DNA of 64,000 nucleotides from Hemerocallis citrina. Lineage: Eukaryota; Streptophyta; Magnoliopsida; Asparagales; Asphodelaceae. The position numbers and the translations under genes were made by a program. The stretch is from contig CM030366.1 in assembly GCA_017893485.1 (NCBI GenBank), positions 98,108,585 through 98,172,584 on the forward strand. The letters are read 5' to 3'. The notes beneath the pieces are model-generated. The model worked only from the letters and a program-made list of their open reading frames with translations, ran no database searches and had not been told where the DNA came from. Of the stretch, positions 20,033 to 30,000 are shown one piece after another (position 1 is the first letter of the stretch; every line of letters starts with the position of its first letter).

Positions 20033-23000
20033 TTAGGGAGGCGTAGGTGCCTTCTCTTGGTATTTCAAAAGATGGTCGGCATTCCAGGTCCTGGGAATTT
20101 CTCTGCCTTCGAGATCTTCTAGCTTGTATGCACCGGGGCGGATTACTTTTGAGATTTTGTACGGTCCCTCCCAATTCGGGGCCAGTTTACTTTTCTGTCC
20201 GGGGAACGAGATGGCCAATTTTCGGAGGACTAGATCCCCTTCTTTGAGGTCTGTTGGGCGGACCCTTTTGTTGTATGCTAGCTCGATCCTCCTTCGGTAA
20301 GCTTGCTGGCGTATGGTCGCTCTCTCTCGGATTTCATCTATCAGATCTAAGCTTGCTCTGAGCTCTCTGGCGTTCTGTTCTTCTTCATAAGCTATCAGAC
20401 GAGGAGAGGGTATCCTGACTTCTAGGGGGATGATGGCCTCGGCCCCATAGGTGAGATTAAATGGGCTCTCGCCTGTTGGGGTCTGCTTGGTGGTGCGGTG
20501 ATTCCAGAGCACATTTGGCAGCTGATCGACCCACAGTCCTTTGGAACACTTGTCTAATCTTTTCTTGATGCCCGAAAGAATCTGTCGGTTGGCATTCTCG
20601 GCCTGGCCATTCGACTGAGGATGGGAGACTGAGGAGAATCGGTGTTGTATGGAGAGGTCCTCACATAAAGCTCGGAAGGCGGCTCCAGTAAACTGTGTTC
20701 CATTATCCGTGACTATGACTCGGGGAACGCCGAACCGGCAAATCACATTTTTCCAGAAGAATTGAATGACCCTATGCTCGGTGATTGTAGCCAGGGGCTC
20801 GGCTTCTATCCATTTAGAGAAGTAGTCGACCGCCACGACTAGGAACTTTAACTGTCCGGGGGCTGGTGGAAACGGCCCTAGTAAATCCATCCCCCACATA
20901 GCGAAGGGGATCAGACTTGATAGGGAGGCGAGCGGTGTTTGTGGGAGGCGTCGGATGTCGAAATACTTTTGACAGGAGCTGCATTGCCGAACGTGTCGTT
21001 CGGCGTCCCGTAGGAGAGTGGGCCAGTAATACCCGTAGTTCAACACTTTGCGTGCCAGGGCTCTGGAGCCAGAATGGGCCCCGCCGATGCCCTCGTGGAG
21101 CTCTTGTAGGGCATAGTCGGCTTGCCCGGGGGAAAGACACTTTAGGTAAGGGCGACCGTCCACCTGTGTGAAGGAGCGTTTACATAGGATACCTCCGATT
21201 AATGTATAACGCTCGGCTCGGGTCCTGATCCTTCTTGCTTCCCTCGGATCTTCGGGGAGGAGTCCGTCCTTTAAGAACTCGACGAGGGGTTTCATCCAGT
21301 TGTCTTCGAGGAGGACGGGCAATGTTTCGACGGAGTCAGGTGACTCGTCCTCTATGCTCGGCTTCAGGAGGAATTCTATCAATACGGTCTGCTCCAGACC
21401 TTGAAGGGAAGAGGAGGCTAACTTGGATAAGGTGTCGGCCTGGGCATTTTCTTCTCGGGGGATCCTCTGGATGAGGGTCTCTTCGAACAGTGCCATGAGG
21501 CTCTTTACTTTGGCCAAGTATTTAACCATTCTATCGTCGCGGGCTTCATACTCGCCGAGGACTTGATTGACGATCAACTGAGAGTCACTGAAGATCTGTA
21601 GCCGTTGTGCCCCTGCATTTCGGGCCATTCGAAGTCCAGCTATTAGTGCCTCGTATTCGGCCTCGTTGTTCGAGGCTTTGAAGTTTATACGAAGGGAATA
21701 TTGGAGGACAAAGTCATCTGGGCCTGCCAGGATGACCCCTGCTCCGCTTCCTTCGTTGCAAGAGGATCCGTCGACATAGACCGACCAGACGGGTGGTCCC
21801 TTCATCGCTTGCTCGCAGTCGGGGATAGTTGTTTCCACTATGAATTCGGCCAGTGCCTGAGCCTTGATCGCGGTCTGAGGCTGATAAGTTATATCATGTT
21901 GGCTCAGCTCGATCGACCACTTCATGAGGCGGCCGGAAGTCTCAGGCTTGTGAAGGACTTGTTTCAGCGGCTGGTCGGTAAGGACGACCACCGAATGGGA
22001 CTGGAAGTAGGGTCGAAGCTTTCTCGCGGCCATTACCAGGGCATAGGCTATTTTCTCAATCTTCGGGTACCGGAGCTCGGCGTCCCGGAGCACTTTGCTG
22101 ACATAGTAAATGGGCCTCTGAGCCCTTTCTTCTTCTCTGACTAAGACCGCACTGAGCGTCTGTTCGGAAGCTGCCAGGTAGAGGTAGAGTGGTTCGCCGG
22201 GTATTGGTTTGCTAAGGAGAGGTGGATTGACGAGGTAAGCTTTAAGCTGGTCGAAGGAGTCTTGTTGCTGCTGCCCCCACTCGAATCCTTTAGCCCCCCT
22301 GAGGGCTTTGAAGAACGGGAGGCACTTCTCCCCGGACTTCGACAGAAAGCGTCCTATGGCGGCTATGCGACCAGTCAATCTCTGAACTTCTTTAACATTT
22401 CTGGGAGGGGCCATGTCCAATATGGCCTTGATCTTCTCTGGATTTGCTTCAATTCCTCGTTGGCTAACCATGAAGCCAAGGAATTTTCCTAATGAGACGC
22501 CGAACGCACACTTGTTCGGGTTGAGTCTCATATTGTGCTTTCTTAGGACGTCGAAGGCCTCCTGAAGGTCGGCCACATGGTCAACACCTCGGACGCTCTT
22601 TACAAGCATATCGTCGATGTACACTTCCATGTTCCGGCCGATCTGGGCCTGGAAAACCTTGTTGACGAAGCGTTGGTATGTTGCCCCTGCGTTCTTTAGG
22701 CCGAATGGCATGACTCTGTAGCAATAAAGGCCTTGGTCGATCACAAAAGATGTCTTCGGGATATCCGGGGGGAACATTCTTATCTGATTGTAACCCGAGA
22801 AAGCATCCATGAAGCTGAGGAGCTCATGTCCCGAGGTTGCGTCAATCAGAGTGTCAATGCTCGGTAGAGGGAAAGGATCTTTGGGACAGGCCTTGTTGAG
22901 GTCGGTGAAATCAATGCAAATTCTCCAAGTCCCATTGGACTTCTTCACCATTACTACGTTTGACAACCATTCAGGGTAGTTCACTTCCTGTATGAATCGG

Positions 23001-25744
23001 GCCTTTAACAACTTGTCTACCTCTTCTTTGATAGCGAGCTGACGCTCGGGGGCAAACTTGCGCCTCTTCTGCTGAACCGGTTTGGACCCTGGATCGACGC
23101 TCAGGCGGTGGACTAAGAGTTCTTCGGAGATACCAGGCATATCTACTGCGGACCACGCGAAGAGGTCTTGATTGGTTCGGATACATTTCACAATATCTGA
23201 GTATAGGGCGGACGGGAGGGTCTTGCTTACGAAGAATTTGCGGGTCGGCTCTTGTTCGGAGAAGAGCACCTCCTCCAGTTCATCCACCGGCTCGGAGGTC
23301 GGTCTTGCAGTGTTTAGGGGAATTTCCAGAGTCTCCAAGGAGAGGACGGGCCTAAGGGTTGAGGTCATGTAGCACTTTCGGGCCTGCTCCTGATTGCCCC
23401 TTACTTCTCCGACTCCCGACCGGGTGGGAAACTTAATCTTAAGATGGTATGCTGAGGGGACAGCTTCCAGAGCTGCGAGGCCAGGTCGACCCAAAATGAC
23501 GTTGTAGGCGGCGGGAACATCCACCACCATGAAGTCCATCGGCTCTGTCCGGGTGGTAGGAGTTTGTCCGGCAGTTACATCGAGGGTGATCACCCCTTCA
23601 ATAGTTACCGGAACCCCCGTGAACCCATGGAGAGTGTAGCCGGCGGGCTTGAGTCTGTCTCTGGAGAGCTTTAGGCCTTTAAAAGCGGAGAGGAAGAGGA
23701 TGTTGACGGAGCTGCCGTTGTCTACTAAGATCCTTTCCACCTTGAAATTCGCCATGTGGAGGCTAATGACGAGTGCGTCACAATGTGGGGTGCGGACCCC
23801 TTCTAGATCTTCGTTTGAGAACGTGACAGGCACCCCGAGGCCTTTGGGAGGAGGTGTGGCTCGGACTGAATTGACTTCCCTGATAAATGCTTTCCGAGAG
23901 GAGTTCGAGGAGCCACCCATTGGACCCCCATGGATGAGGTGGAGGACTCGCTCTTCCTCAAAGTCTGGCGTCTCTTCTCGTTCCGGACGCTTGTTAGCCC
24001 CTCGAGGCGGGGGAGGAAGTTCGGCTCGGTCCTTTCTTACAAACTTCGCCAGTTGCCCCCTCTGGATAAGGGCTTCGATCTCGTTTTTCAGAGCACGACA
24101 ATCGTTGGTGTCATGCCCATGGTCCCGGTGATAGCGGCACCATTTCTCTCTGTCTCTTCTCTTGGCGGGGGTGTTCATCCTCGGAGCTGGAGGCAAGACC
24201 CCTTCTTTTTCGACTTCCATGAAAATGGCTGAGACGTTAGTGTTGAGGGGAGTGAACTTCTCAAATCTAGGGGGAGGTCGGCGCTGGCCGGCATTATCCT
24301 TCTGGAGCTTCTTAGCTCCTTCTTCTTCCGTTCCCTTCCTCTTAAACCCGGAGGTAGACCCCTCCCAGTTGGGTTGTTGTTCGGCCTCTTCTGCCCGGAT
24401 ATACTTTTCACTGCGAAGGAATAGGTCGGAAAAGTCATGTGGTGGCTTCTTGGCGAGGAAGGAGAGGAGGTTGGAATTGAGGACATTGGATTGGAATGCA
24501 GCGGTAGCAACTGACTGGTCGAGGGATGCAATGGACCTGGCTTCAGCTGTGAACCTCTTCACATAATCTCTCAATTTCTCCCCCTTCTTCTGGTGGAGGT
24601 GCAATAGCGAGATGCTGGTCTTCTCAGTTCTTCGGCTGCTTATGAAATGGGTGACGAAGAAGGTCTCGAACTGCTCGAAGGAGAATATTGAGGCTGGGGC
24701 AAGGCGAGAGTACCATTCTCGAGCTGGGCCCTTGAGAGTTGCGGGAAAGGTTTTGCAGAGGAGGGCATTTGAAGCTTGGTGGAGGAGCATCAAAGTTTTA
24801 AAACTTTCGATGTGATCGACTGGGTCGGTCTCTCCAGTATAGTTCTCAAATTGGAGAGGTTTGAAGCCGAACGGGACGGGTGTATCCACTATGGTTCGGG
24901 AGAAAGGGGGTCGGCCAGGACGTAGGGTCCTTCCTCTAAACTCTTCCTCTCGGTTCATCCGACCCAAGAGCCTTTCTACTTCATTAAGACGGCGGTTCAT
25001 GGTGTCATCTCTCCGACGGTAATCCGCCGAGCCTCGAGACTCGTCTTCAGATGAGGGGGAGCGAGGGCTACGGCGATGATAGCACCGGGAGCGACGAGGA
25101 CTTGGGGTACGCCGGGAGTTGGTAGGAGCAGGACGAGGAGAGGGAGACCGTCGTCGAGGGCTTCGGACCGGAGGAGGGGACGGGACCTTCTGCTCATTAG
25201 GATTTTGACGGAGGTTGAGAGCCTGCAGGACGGTCGCTTGGAACTGCTGGAACTCGGCACGGGTGATTGGTGCCTCATTGTTCCTGGGCTGTTGCCGACT
25301 TGCGGGAGAGTGCCTTCTTCGGTAGTAATCGGGGGACTCCTTCCTCCCTCTTCGGACGGGGGACCTGTGGTACCGGTGGCGAGGAGACCGCTCACCCGGA
25401 TGGTGCTGGCGGGAGGCTCCCTCTCGAGCCCGCTTTTCTTCCAGATGGCGGCGGAGATCATCCTCTTTCTGGCGGTTAAGGGTGGCATTGTGGCGACCAG
25501 AGGCTCGGGGGTGATGGGAGGCCATAGAGTCCGTAGAGGCGTTGTGGACGGAGACTTGTTGGTGAAGAGGCTGTTTCTGAGGGTTCGGACCCTTTGGATC
25601 AGGAGGGGGAAGGTTCTGTTGGAGCGGGTCTTCCGTTGTAAGGGGAAGCTGCGCTTGTTGTTGAGCAGGATTGTTGGGAACTTCTTGTTGGTCAGGGTTG
25701 GGTGCCCGGTTAGACCCCCTTGATCTGACTTTGCGAGGCGGCAT
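20033..25744 (-). CDS. gag-pol: Tat-type Gag-Pol polyprotein, intact
   Basis: One uninterrupted 1903-codon frame. Domains in order: basic, Ser/Arg/Pro-rich N terminus (1-290); gag core (about 300-450); zinc knuckle Cys536-x2-His539-x4-His544-x4-Cys549, the CHHC form; protease with Asp-Asn-Gly-Ser-Ser at 675-679; reverse transcriptase (about 890-1090) with Tyr-Ile-Asp-Asp at 1042-1045; gypsy RNase H (about 1185-1300); a second, archaeal-type RNase H (about 1318-1445; Asp1325, Asp1387), diagnostic of the Tat lineage; integrase with His1550, His1557, Cys1588, Cys1591 and catalytic Asp1620, Asp1680, Glu1716 at the usual 60/36 spacing; and a tail without chromodomain. It makes the virus-like particle and the enzymes for reverse transcription and integration. 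The start lies 72 bp from the 5' LTR, so the leader is short. All catalytic residues I can check are present; the element could be active. Confidence 0.95.
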   Translation of the reverse strand: MPPRKVRSRGSNRAPNPDQQEVPNNPAQQQAQLPLTTEDPLQQNLPPPDPKGPNPQKQPLHQQVSVHNASTDSMASHHPRASGRHNATLNRQKEDDLRRHLEEKRAREGASRQHHPGERSPRHRYHRSPVRRGRKESPDYYRRRHSPASRQQPRNNEAPITRAEFQQFQATVLQALNLRQNPNEQKVPSPPPVRSPRRRSPSPRPAPTNSRRTPSPRRSRCYHRRSPRSPSSEDESRGSADYRRRDDTMNRRLNEVERLLGRMNREEEFRGRTLRPGRPPFSRTIVDTPVPFGFKPLQFENYTGETDPVDHIESFKTLMLLHQASNALLCKTFPATLKGPAREWYSRLAPASIFSFEQFETFFVTHFISSRRTEKTSISLLHLHQKKGEKLRDYVKRFTAEARSIASLDQSVATAAFQSNVLNSNLLSFLAKKPPHDFSDLFLRSEKYIRAEEAEQQPNWEGSTSGFKRKGTEEEGAKKLQKDNAGQRRPPPRFEKFTPLNTNVSAIFMEVEKEGVLPPAPRMNTPAKRRDREKWCRYHRDHGHDTNDCRALKNEIEALIQRGQLAKFVRKDRAELPPPPRGANKRPEREETPDFEEERVLHLIHGGPMGGSSNSSRKAFIREVNSVRATPPPKGLGVPVTFSNEDLEGVRTPHCDALVISLHMANFKVERILVDNGSSVNILFLSAFKGLKLSRDRLKPAGYTLHGFTGVPVTIEGVITLDVTAGQTPTTRTEPMDFMVVDVPAAYNVILGRPGLAALEAVPSAYHLKIKFPTRSGVGEVRGNQEQARKCYMTSTLRPVLSLETLEIPLNTARPTSEPVDELEEVLFSEQEPTRKFFVSKTLPSALYSDIVKCIRTNQDLFAWSAVDMPGISEELLVHRLSVDPGSKPVQQKRRKFAPERQLAIKEEVDKLLKARFIQEVNYPEWLSNVVMVKKSNGTWRICIDFTDLNKACPKDPFPLPSIDTLIDATSGHELLSFMDAFSGYNQIRMFPPDIPKTSFVIDQGLYCYRVMPFGLKNAGATYQRFVNKVFQAQIGRNMEVYIDDMLVKSVRGVDHVADLQEAFDVLRKHNMRLNPNKCAFGVSLGKFLGFMVSQRGIEANPEKIKAILDMAPPRNVKEVQRLTGRIAAIGRFLSKSGEKCLPFFKALRGAKGFEWGQQQQDSFDQLKAYLVNPPLLSKPIPGEPLYLYLAASEQTLSAVLVREEERAQRPIYYVSKVLRDAELRYPKIEKIAYALVMAARKLRPYFQSHSVVVLTDQPLKQVLHKPETSGRLMKWSIELSQHDITYQPQTAIKAQALAEFIVETTIPDCEQAMKGPPVWSVYVDGSSCNEGSGAGVILAGPDDFVLQYSLRINFKASNNEAEYEALIAGLRMARNAGAQRLQIFSDSQLIVNQVLGEYEARDDRMVKYLAKVKSLMALFEETLIQRIPREENAQADTLSKLASSSLQGLEQTVLIEFLLKPSIEDESPDSVETLPVLLEDNWMKPLVEFLKDGLLPEDPREARRIRTRAERYTLIGGILCKRSFTQVDGRPYLKCLSPGQADYALQELHEGIGGAHSGSRALARKVLNYGYYWPTLLRDAERHVRQCSSCQKYFDIRRLPQTPLASLSSLIPFAMWGMDLLGPFPPAPGQLKFLVVAVDYFSKWIEAEPLATITEHRVIQFFWKNVICRFGVPRVIVTDNGTQFTGAAFRALCEDLSIQHRFSSVSHPQSNGQAENANRQILSGIKKRLDKCSKGLWVDQLPNVLWNHRTTKQTPTGESPFNLTYGAEAIIPLEVRIPSPRLIAYEEEQNARELRASLDLIDEIRERATIRQQAYRRRIELAYNKRVRPTDLKEGDLVLRKLAISFPGQKSKLAPNWEGPYKISKVIRPGAYKLEDLEGREIPRTWNADHLLKYQEKAPTPP

Positions 25745-25798
25745 GGCTGAAGAAGACCTGTTTTCGGGGAAGAGGAGAGGTTTCTATTCGTTAGTTTC

Positions 25799-25816
25799 CC
25801 ACAGACGGCGCCAATC
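25799..25816 (-). promoter_or_regulatory. Primer-binding site of element B
   Basis: On the minus strand TTGGCGCCGTCTGTGGG begins one base after the LTR end (CAACA-GA). TGGCGCC-type sites are usual in Tat/Athila elements; I have not fixed which tRNA fits over the full length. Confidence 0.85.
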
Positions 25817-26477
25817 TGTTGCCGCTAAATTTGGTGTGGGGACAAACAGGTGAATTTGTGGATTCTCAGGGAAACTGAATAGTAAACCTGTATACCTGTT
25901 CCGTCGATCTTCGATCGTTGATCCCGCCGCGGACCTGCAAAAAGTGCGAGACACCGGGGTTGTTCCCGGTGACGCACCCTCCGACGCTCAAGTCAGTAAT
26001 CTGAAAAGACTATGAAAGAGCGCAAAAACTGGTGAAAGATTGATTACCTCTTAATGGAGATGGGTGGGGGGTATTTATAGGCGTCTTAGGGAACGGATTA
26101 GGAATGTAATCCTCGTGACCTGATATGGAATATTCCCCTCGTAAACAGATTAGGAATGTAATCTGATGAGGTATATTCCCTGTAATCAGATAAGGAATTT
26201 AATCCCCAAATCCCAGTGAAGAGATAGACGTACATCAGGGCCGTTGATCAGGATTAATCAGGGACCCTAATCTTATCTTGTTGGGTCGGGTGTGCAGCGG
26301 TTAAGGACCCGCACCCTCTTGTTGGCGGATCCATTCGCGGGTTATTGGGTCCTTGGGGAAAAGATCCAATACCCATTTTGGATCCTTTTGTAGGGGAAAT
26401 TACCGTTTTACCCCTGGGTTTCAAGATTCGTACCTAATTTGGACGGTTCCGATTAAACCCCGTTTTTAGCCATATCA
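25817..26477 (-). repeat. 5' LTR of element B
   Basis: 661 bp, TG...CA ends, about eight single-base differences from the 3' LTR and no indels seen. Followed at 26478-26482 by the duplicated target GAGGC. Confidence 0.95.
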
Positions 26478-26482
26478 GAGGC

Positions 26483-26855
26483 CAATAACAACAATACATA
26501 GAGATCTAGAGAAACCAAAGTTTAATATCTTGGTACAATAGCCATTGGATATTACAGAAGAGATAACCCTATGATAAGAGCCACACGATCTAACTCGAAG
26601 AGCAAGTTCAGGCTTCAGGAAAATCATCCAAACCCGCACCTGAAGTCTGCATCAGCCGCGCTCGGTCGACTGTCCCCCTCGCAGGAACCTGTATAGTCAG
26701 GTGGTCGACCGTCCAAAGACCGGTCGACCACAACTCCTCATGTTGTGACTACTGTTGTTGTTTCCTTTGCATCCACTCCGTCTCCAATCGTCTTGATCCC
26801 TCAATCGTCTCATCGTTTTCGTATCCAACATAATATGCAAGACATAAACCGAATA
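26483..26855 (-). repeat. 3' LTR of element A, second part
   Basis: Continues the LTR broken at 12199 and aligns with 28724-29116. Both carry clustered palindromes of the form GGTCGACCG/ACCGGTCGACC (26660-26735). The terminal bases are TA where CA is expected on the plus strand. Confidence 0.85.
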
Positions 26856-26866
26856 ATCTCCATCTT
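26856..26866 (-). promoter_or_regulatory. Polypurine tract of element A
   Basis: AAGATGGAGAT on the minus strand, directly before the LTR start, a typical copia tract. Confidence 0.75.
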
Positions 26867-26989
26867 GGATTGCATACTATGGATCCATACCTTTGTGATT
26901 TAAAACCTTCTAGACTCCTTTTATTCTTCTCTTGCAAACAACTTGGTTCTGTGGCTTCCTCTGCTACTTGAATCTACCTACACCTGTTT

Positions 26990-28326
26990 TTCTCACGCTG
27001 TATGCCCCCCTCAAGGGCACACCCCAGTACGTGTAATCATAAAGATGTCACACTCCACACGAACTCTACCTACCTCAAGGCTTTCTCCACCTTCCAACGA
27101 TATTTGAATACCGCGATCTCGCTCGGATGATTCTAGTGACGGTAAACTAGATAGTGTTTTAGGAACAATGAGCTGCAAACCACTTAGCCATAGTTTTTCT
27201 GTTCCCAAAAAGTTAATAGAGGTTGTGCTAACTCTGCTCAATCCTCCTCTCACCCTTTATCACCTTATGATAACTTTCCCTAATCAAATTCCACCTGGAT
27301 CTGTGTACCTACAGTACATGTTTCTAGAGTTCCCGTGGATAAAATGCTCTGTTTCATCAAAGGAATATGCATGCCCTCCTCTAGTGTGTGTGTCCCCTTC
27401 CATCTATCATCTTCGACTCCACTATTCTTTCACCCCTTACTTCACAAATCTTATAGCTTTCATTCTCAACAACGATACGATGCAAACTTGTAAGTAGAAA
27501 TCATCTCCCTCTTGGAGAAAACTTGAGAAGAACTGACCGAATCCAAAGAACAACCAGAATTTACATCTAAGCAACTTAAAACAAAAGCATTGTTTAAACC
27601 ATCATCTGGTTCAGCGGCACTGGAATTGGCACCCCTCTGACTCAATTGCTTGCAAAAGTTTCTCATGTAATGCCCAATCCCTTTGCACTGACCATGGACC
27701 TTACCCCTACATACAATTTCTCTTCCATTCGAGGTACAATCCACCTCCAAGCAACTCAGAGAAGTTGACGCCGATTTTTGACTCTCCTTCCTAAGTACAT
27801 CCTCCTCCAACCCCTTGATCATACCTGCTATAGAAAACTTCTCTTTGGTAAATTCCTCGCCTAGTACAGTTACCATGTTGGATGAATTTGGTGGTGAATA
27901 TATCAAGTTGAAAGAATTTAGATCATCTGCGTTGATCGCCCTCGGTTCAAATAACTCCATATTGAACTCAACCGTATGATCTAGAAGAGCTGCATTTTCC
28001 TTCATTGAGTAACCCCACAACTTTTCTTTCTGGTACATCCGATTTTGTAATGGCGATTCCGAGTAGTCAGTTATGAGTCTTGCCCACACACTTGTTAGGC
28101 TTCTCCTATACCTAACCTCGTTCATCGATAATATTCAGATCAAACCCAAGACTTCTGAATAAATCTCCTCCCAATTCTCCTGCTTTGTGCTGATTAATCT
28201 CCCTTTATCTCCTTCTAGGACTTGATCCAAGTCCTATTGAACTGATGCTTTATTCATGTCCACCTTGAAGAGATCAAAGTTGATCTTACTTTCGAACCGC
28301 TTGATCTTCGTGATCTGATCTGCCAT
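26990..28326 (-). pseudogene. Copia gag-protease remnant of element A
   Basis: On the minus strand from an ATG at 28326: about 60 residues of gag N terminus (Phe-Asp-Leu-Phe-Lys-Val ... Asp-Leu-Asp-Gln-Val-Leu-Glu-Gly) broken by a stop near 28235, then the open frame 27466-28125 with the rest of the copia gag domain (Val-Trp-Ala-Arg-Leu ... Leu-Gln-Asn-Arg-Met-Tyr ... Leu-Trp-Gly-Tyr), a worn zinc knuckle near residue 170 and a protease-like Val-Asn-Ser-Gly-Cys-Ser where Asp-Ser-Gly-Cys-Ser is expected. A frame change near 27480 leads into the post-active-site protease/pre-integrase region (about 27290-27480). Integrase, RT and RNase H are missing, so the element could at most have supplied Gag. 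Several stops make even that unlikely now. Confidence 0.7.
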
Positions 28327-28364
28327 CTTCTCGAAGGAACTCGTACAAACCCACGAACCAAATC

Positions 28365-28376
28365 GCTCCGATCCCA
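28365..28376 (-). promoter_or_regulatory. Primer-binding site of element A
   Basis: TGGGATCGGAGC on the minus strand, two bases from the LTR end. It differs at two positions from TGGTATCAGAGC, the usual initiator-methionine tRNA site. Confidence 0.7.
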
Positions 28377-28378
28377 AC

Positions 28379-29116
28379 TGCTAGGAAACAAGCGATACAA
28401 TGACACCACTTGTTAGGGAATTAGCGGAACTCTTCCCTTTGAAGATCTTCGATGCAATCAACACAAACTACCATGCACATATGAGATCATACCAGACACA
28501 CCAAAGCACATACAAGTTTGTCCCGGTTGGGGCTTTTGCCTTAATCTGGAAGAGAAGAAACCTGAATTGTTCTTCACCTAGAGAAGATACAAGAATATTA
28601 CAATTCTCACCACAGCCCTCTCTCAAGCCTCACCAGCAAGTACTTGTTGCTTACAATTAGAGAAACTCTCAAACTCTCGTCAATGAAGTACTCTCTCTTG
28701 GCCCTCAATGGAGGTCAATAACAACAATATATAGAGATCTAGAGAACTCCTAGTTTGATATCTTGATACAATAGCCATTGGATATTACAGAAGAGATAAT
28801 CCTACGATAAAAGCCACACTGTCAGACTTGAAGAGCAAGTTCCAGCTTCAGCAAAATCATCCAGACCCACACCCAAAGTCTGCATCAGTCGCGCTCGATC
28901 GACCGACCGTCCAACAAGACCGGTCGACCGTCCCCCTCGCGGGAAAACCTGTATAATCGGGCGGTCGACCGTCTAAAGACCGGTTGACCGTAACTCCTCA
29001 TTTTGTTGCTGTTGTTGATGTTTTCTCGTGCTTCCACTTCATCTCCAATCGTCTCGATTCCTCCATCGTCTCATCGTCTTCGTATACAACTTAGTATGCA
29101 ACACATAAATCCAACA
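28379..29116 (-). repeat. 5' LTR of element A, uninterrupted
   Basis: 738 bp, ends TGCTAGG...CCAACA on the plus strand. It shows the undisturbed sequence where element B landed in the sister LTR (near 28718-28724). It carries three to four CGGTCGACCG-type palindromes at 28895-28995. Confidence 0.88.
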
Positions 29117-30000
29117 ATAATTATTATTATTATTATTATTATTATTATTTATTTTGTTAAGGTGACCAACAGTCACCAGTTTTATTAATGAAATGTGAAA
29201 GAAACAACAGTCTCATACGAATACTGACCAATACGACCAAATTCTAGCTGGAAGTAAAACCTACTACATCAACTAATATCCAACAACAACAAAAGCCTAA
29301 TACAAAATCCACTAGCCAGACATAAAAGCCTAATAGAAAAGCTACTAATACCTACTGCATAAGCCTCCATCAAGACCATCCTTTGCTATAAGGAAGAATA
29401 ATCACCGTAGCTGCACACATATCCCACTGATCATGAACTGAACTACTCTGTGTCCTCAATGTGAAGTTTTTTTTCTAGCTAGCATCCGCAAGACCGGCCA
29501 AAGTATCAATGAAAGCAAAAAATTTATACATTATGACAAAAAATCTGTAGTTATGATTGCGGAAACAATATTCATTATGGTCCAGCCATAAGGTACACAT
29601 AGTGGCAGCTACAAAAATATCTCATGCTATTCTAAACTCCCTCTTAATCGCTCTCACTCTCCAAGAACCCCATACATCTATGGTTGTGATAGAGCACTCC
29701 ATTAATTCAAACCCTAGATAAACTACCTCTCAAGCTTATATGGTCTTAGGACAAGAGAATAAAATGTTCATCGTGTCCTCATCTCCTAGGTTGCTTCGAG
29801 AACATCTGCCGTCCACCAGTATATTACGACTCCTAAGATTTTCTTTAGAAATGATTGAGTTGTTCATCGCCAACCATAAGAATGTCCTTACTATTGTTGG
29901 TGTGTCATCCAAATCGTATTCGTCTCCATGCTTCTTAGTCCTTCGTTGTTCAACCATTTGTACATAGATTTCACAGGTCTCATTCGATTCTAAGCACCAC
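29117..30000 (-). mobile_element. 5'-truncated LINE (L1-type) with (TAA)n tail
   Basis: On the minus strand the segment about 29740-29990 reads, in two frames, the zf-RVT region that closes plant LINE ORF2: Tyr-Lys-Trp-Leu-Asn ... Ile-Trp, then Phe-Leu-Trp-Leu-Ala-Met-Asn-Asn ... Asn-Leu-Arg-Ser-Arg-Asn ... Leu-Phe-Ser-Cys-Pro. A frameshift separates the two parts near 29905. The remaining 600 bp is 3' UTR, ending at the left in (TTA)n (29117-29151), i.e. a (TAA)n tail on the element's strand. The right (5') limit is approximate. Element A later inserted into the tail. Confidence 0.7.

Larger units (their letters stand above)
12200..26477 (-). mobile_element. Intact Tat-type Ty3/gypsy retrotransposon (B), 14.3 kb
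   Basis: A complete minus-strand element: 661-bp LTRs at 25817-26477 (5') and 12200-12860 (3'), PBS, a single 1903-codon gag-pol frame, tandem arrays, an antisense gene pair on the plus strand, and PPT. It is flanked by the 5-bp duplication GAGGC (12195-12199 and 26478-26482). Two RNase H domains in tandem and the CHHC zinc knuckle place it in the Tat lineage. I count about eight differences between the LTRs (about 1.2%), so it is young. The empty site is visible: LTR 28379-29116 reads straight through the same position (CAATGGAGGTCAATAAC). Confidence 0.95.
11813..29116 (-). mobile_element. Defective Ty1/copia element (A), split by element B
   Basis: Without the 14.3-kb insertion this is about 3.0 kb: 5' LTR at the right (28379-29116), primer-binding site, a decayed gag-protease of about 1.3 kb, purine tract, and 3' LTR at the left (11813-12199 plus 26483-26855). 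LTR ends are TGTTGGAT...CTAGCA and TATTCGG...CTAACA on the minus strand. Integrase, RT and RNase H are absent. It sits in a (TTA)n run on both sides (11790-11812 and 29117-29150), so its TSD cannot be distinguished from the repeat. The clustered CGGTCGACCG palindromes of its LTRs recur in the copia LTR at 60375-61047, so the two families may be related. Confidence 0.8.

Noticed and set aside
25076..25723. 215-codon plus-strand frame, and others, opposite to gag-pol of element B
   Set aside because: They lie opposite to a long coding frame with GC-rich Ser/Arg codons, have no domain, and are shadows.
11808..29121. A defined 5-bp target duplication for copia element A
   Set aside because: Both flanks are (TTA)n microsatellite, so any 5-bp match there is uninformative.
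29740..29967. 75-codon plus-strand frame
   Set aside because: It is the complement of the LINE zf-RVT segment, whose minus-strand reading has clear family motifs.
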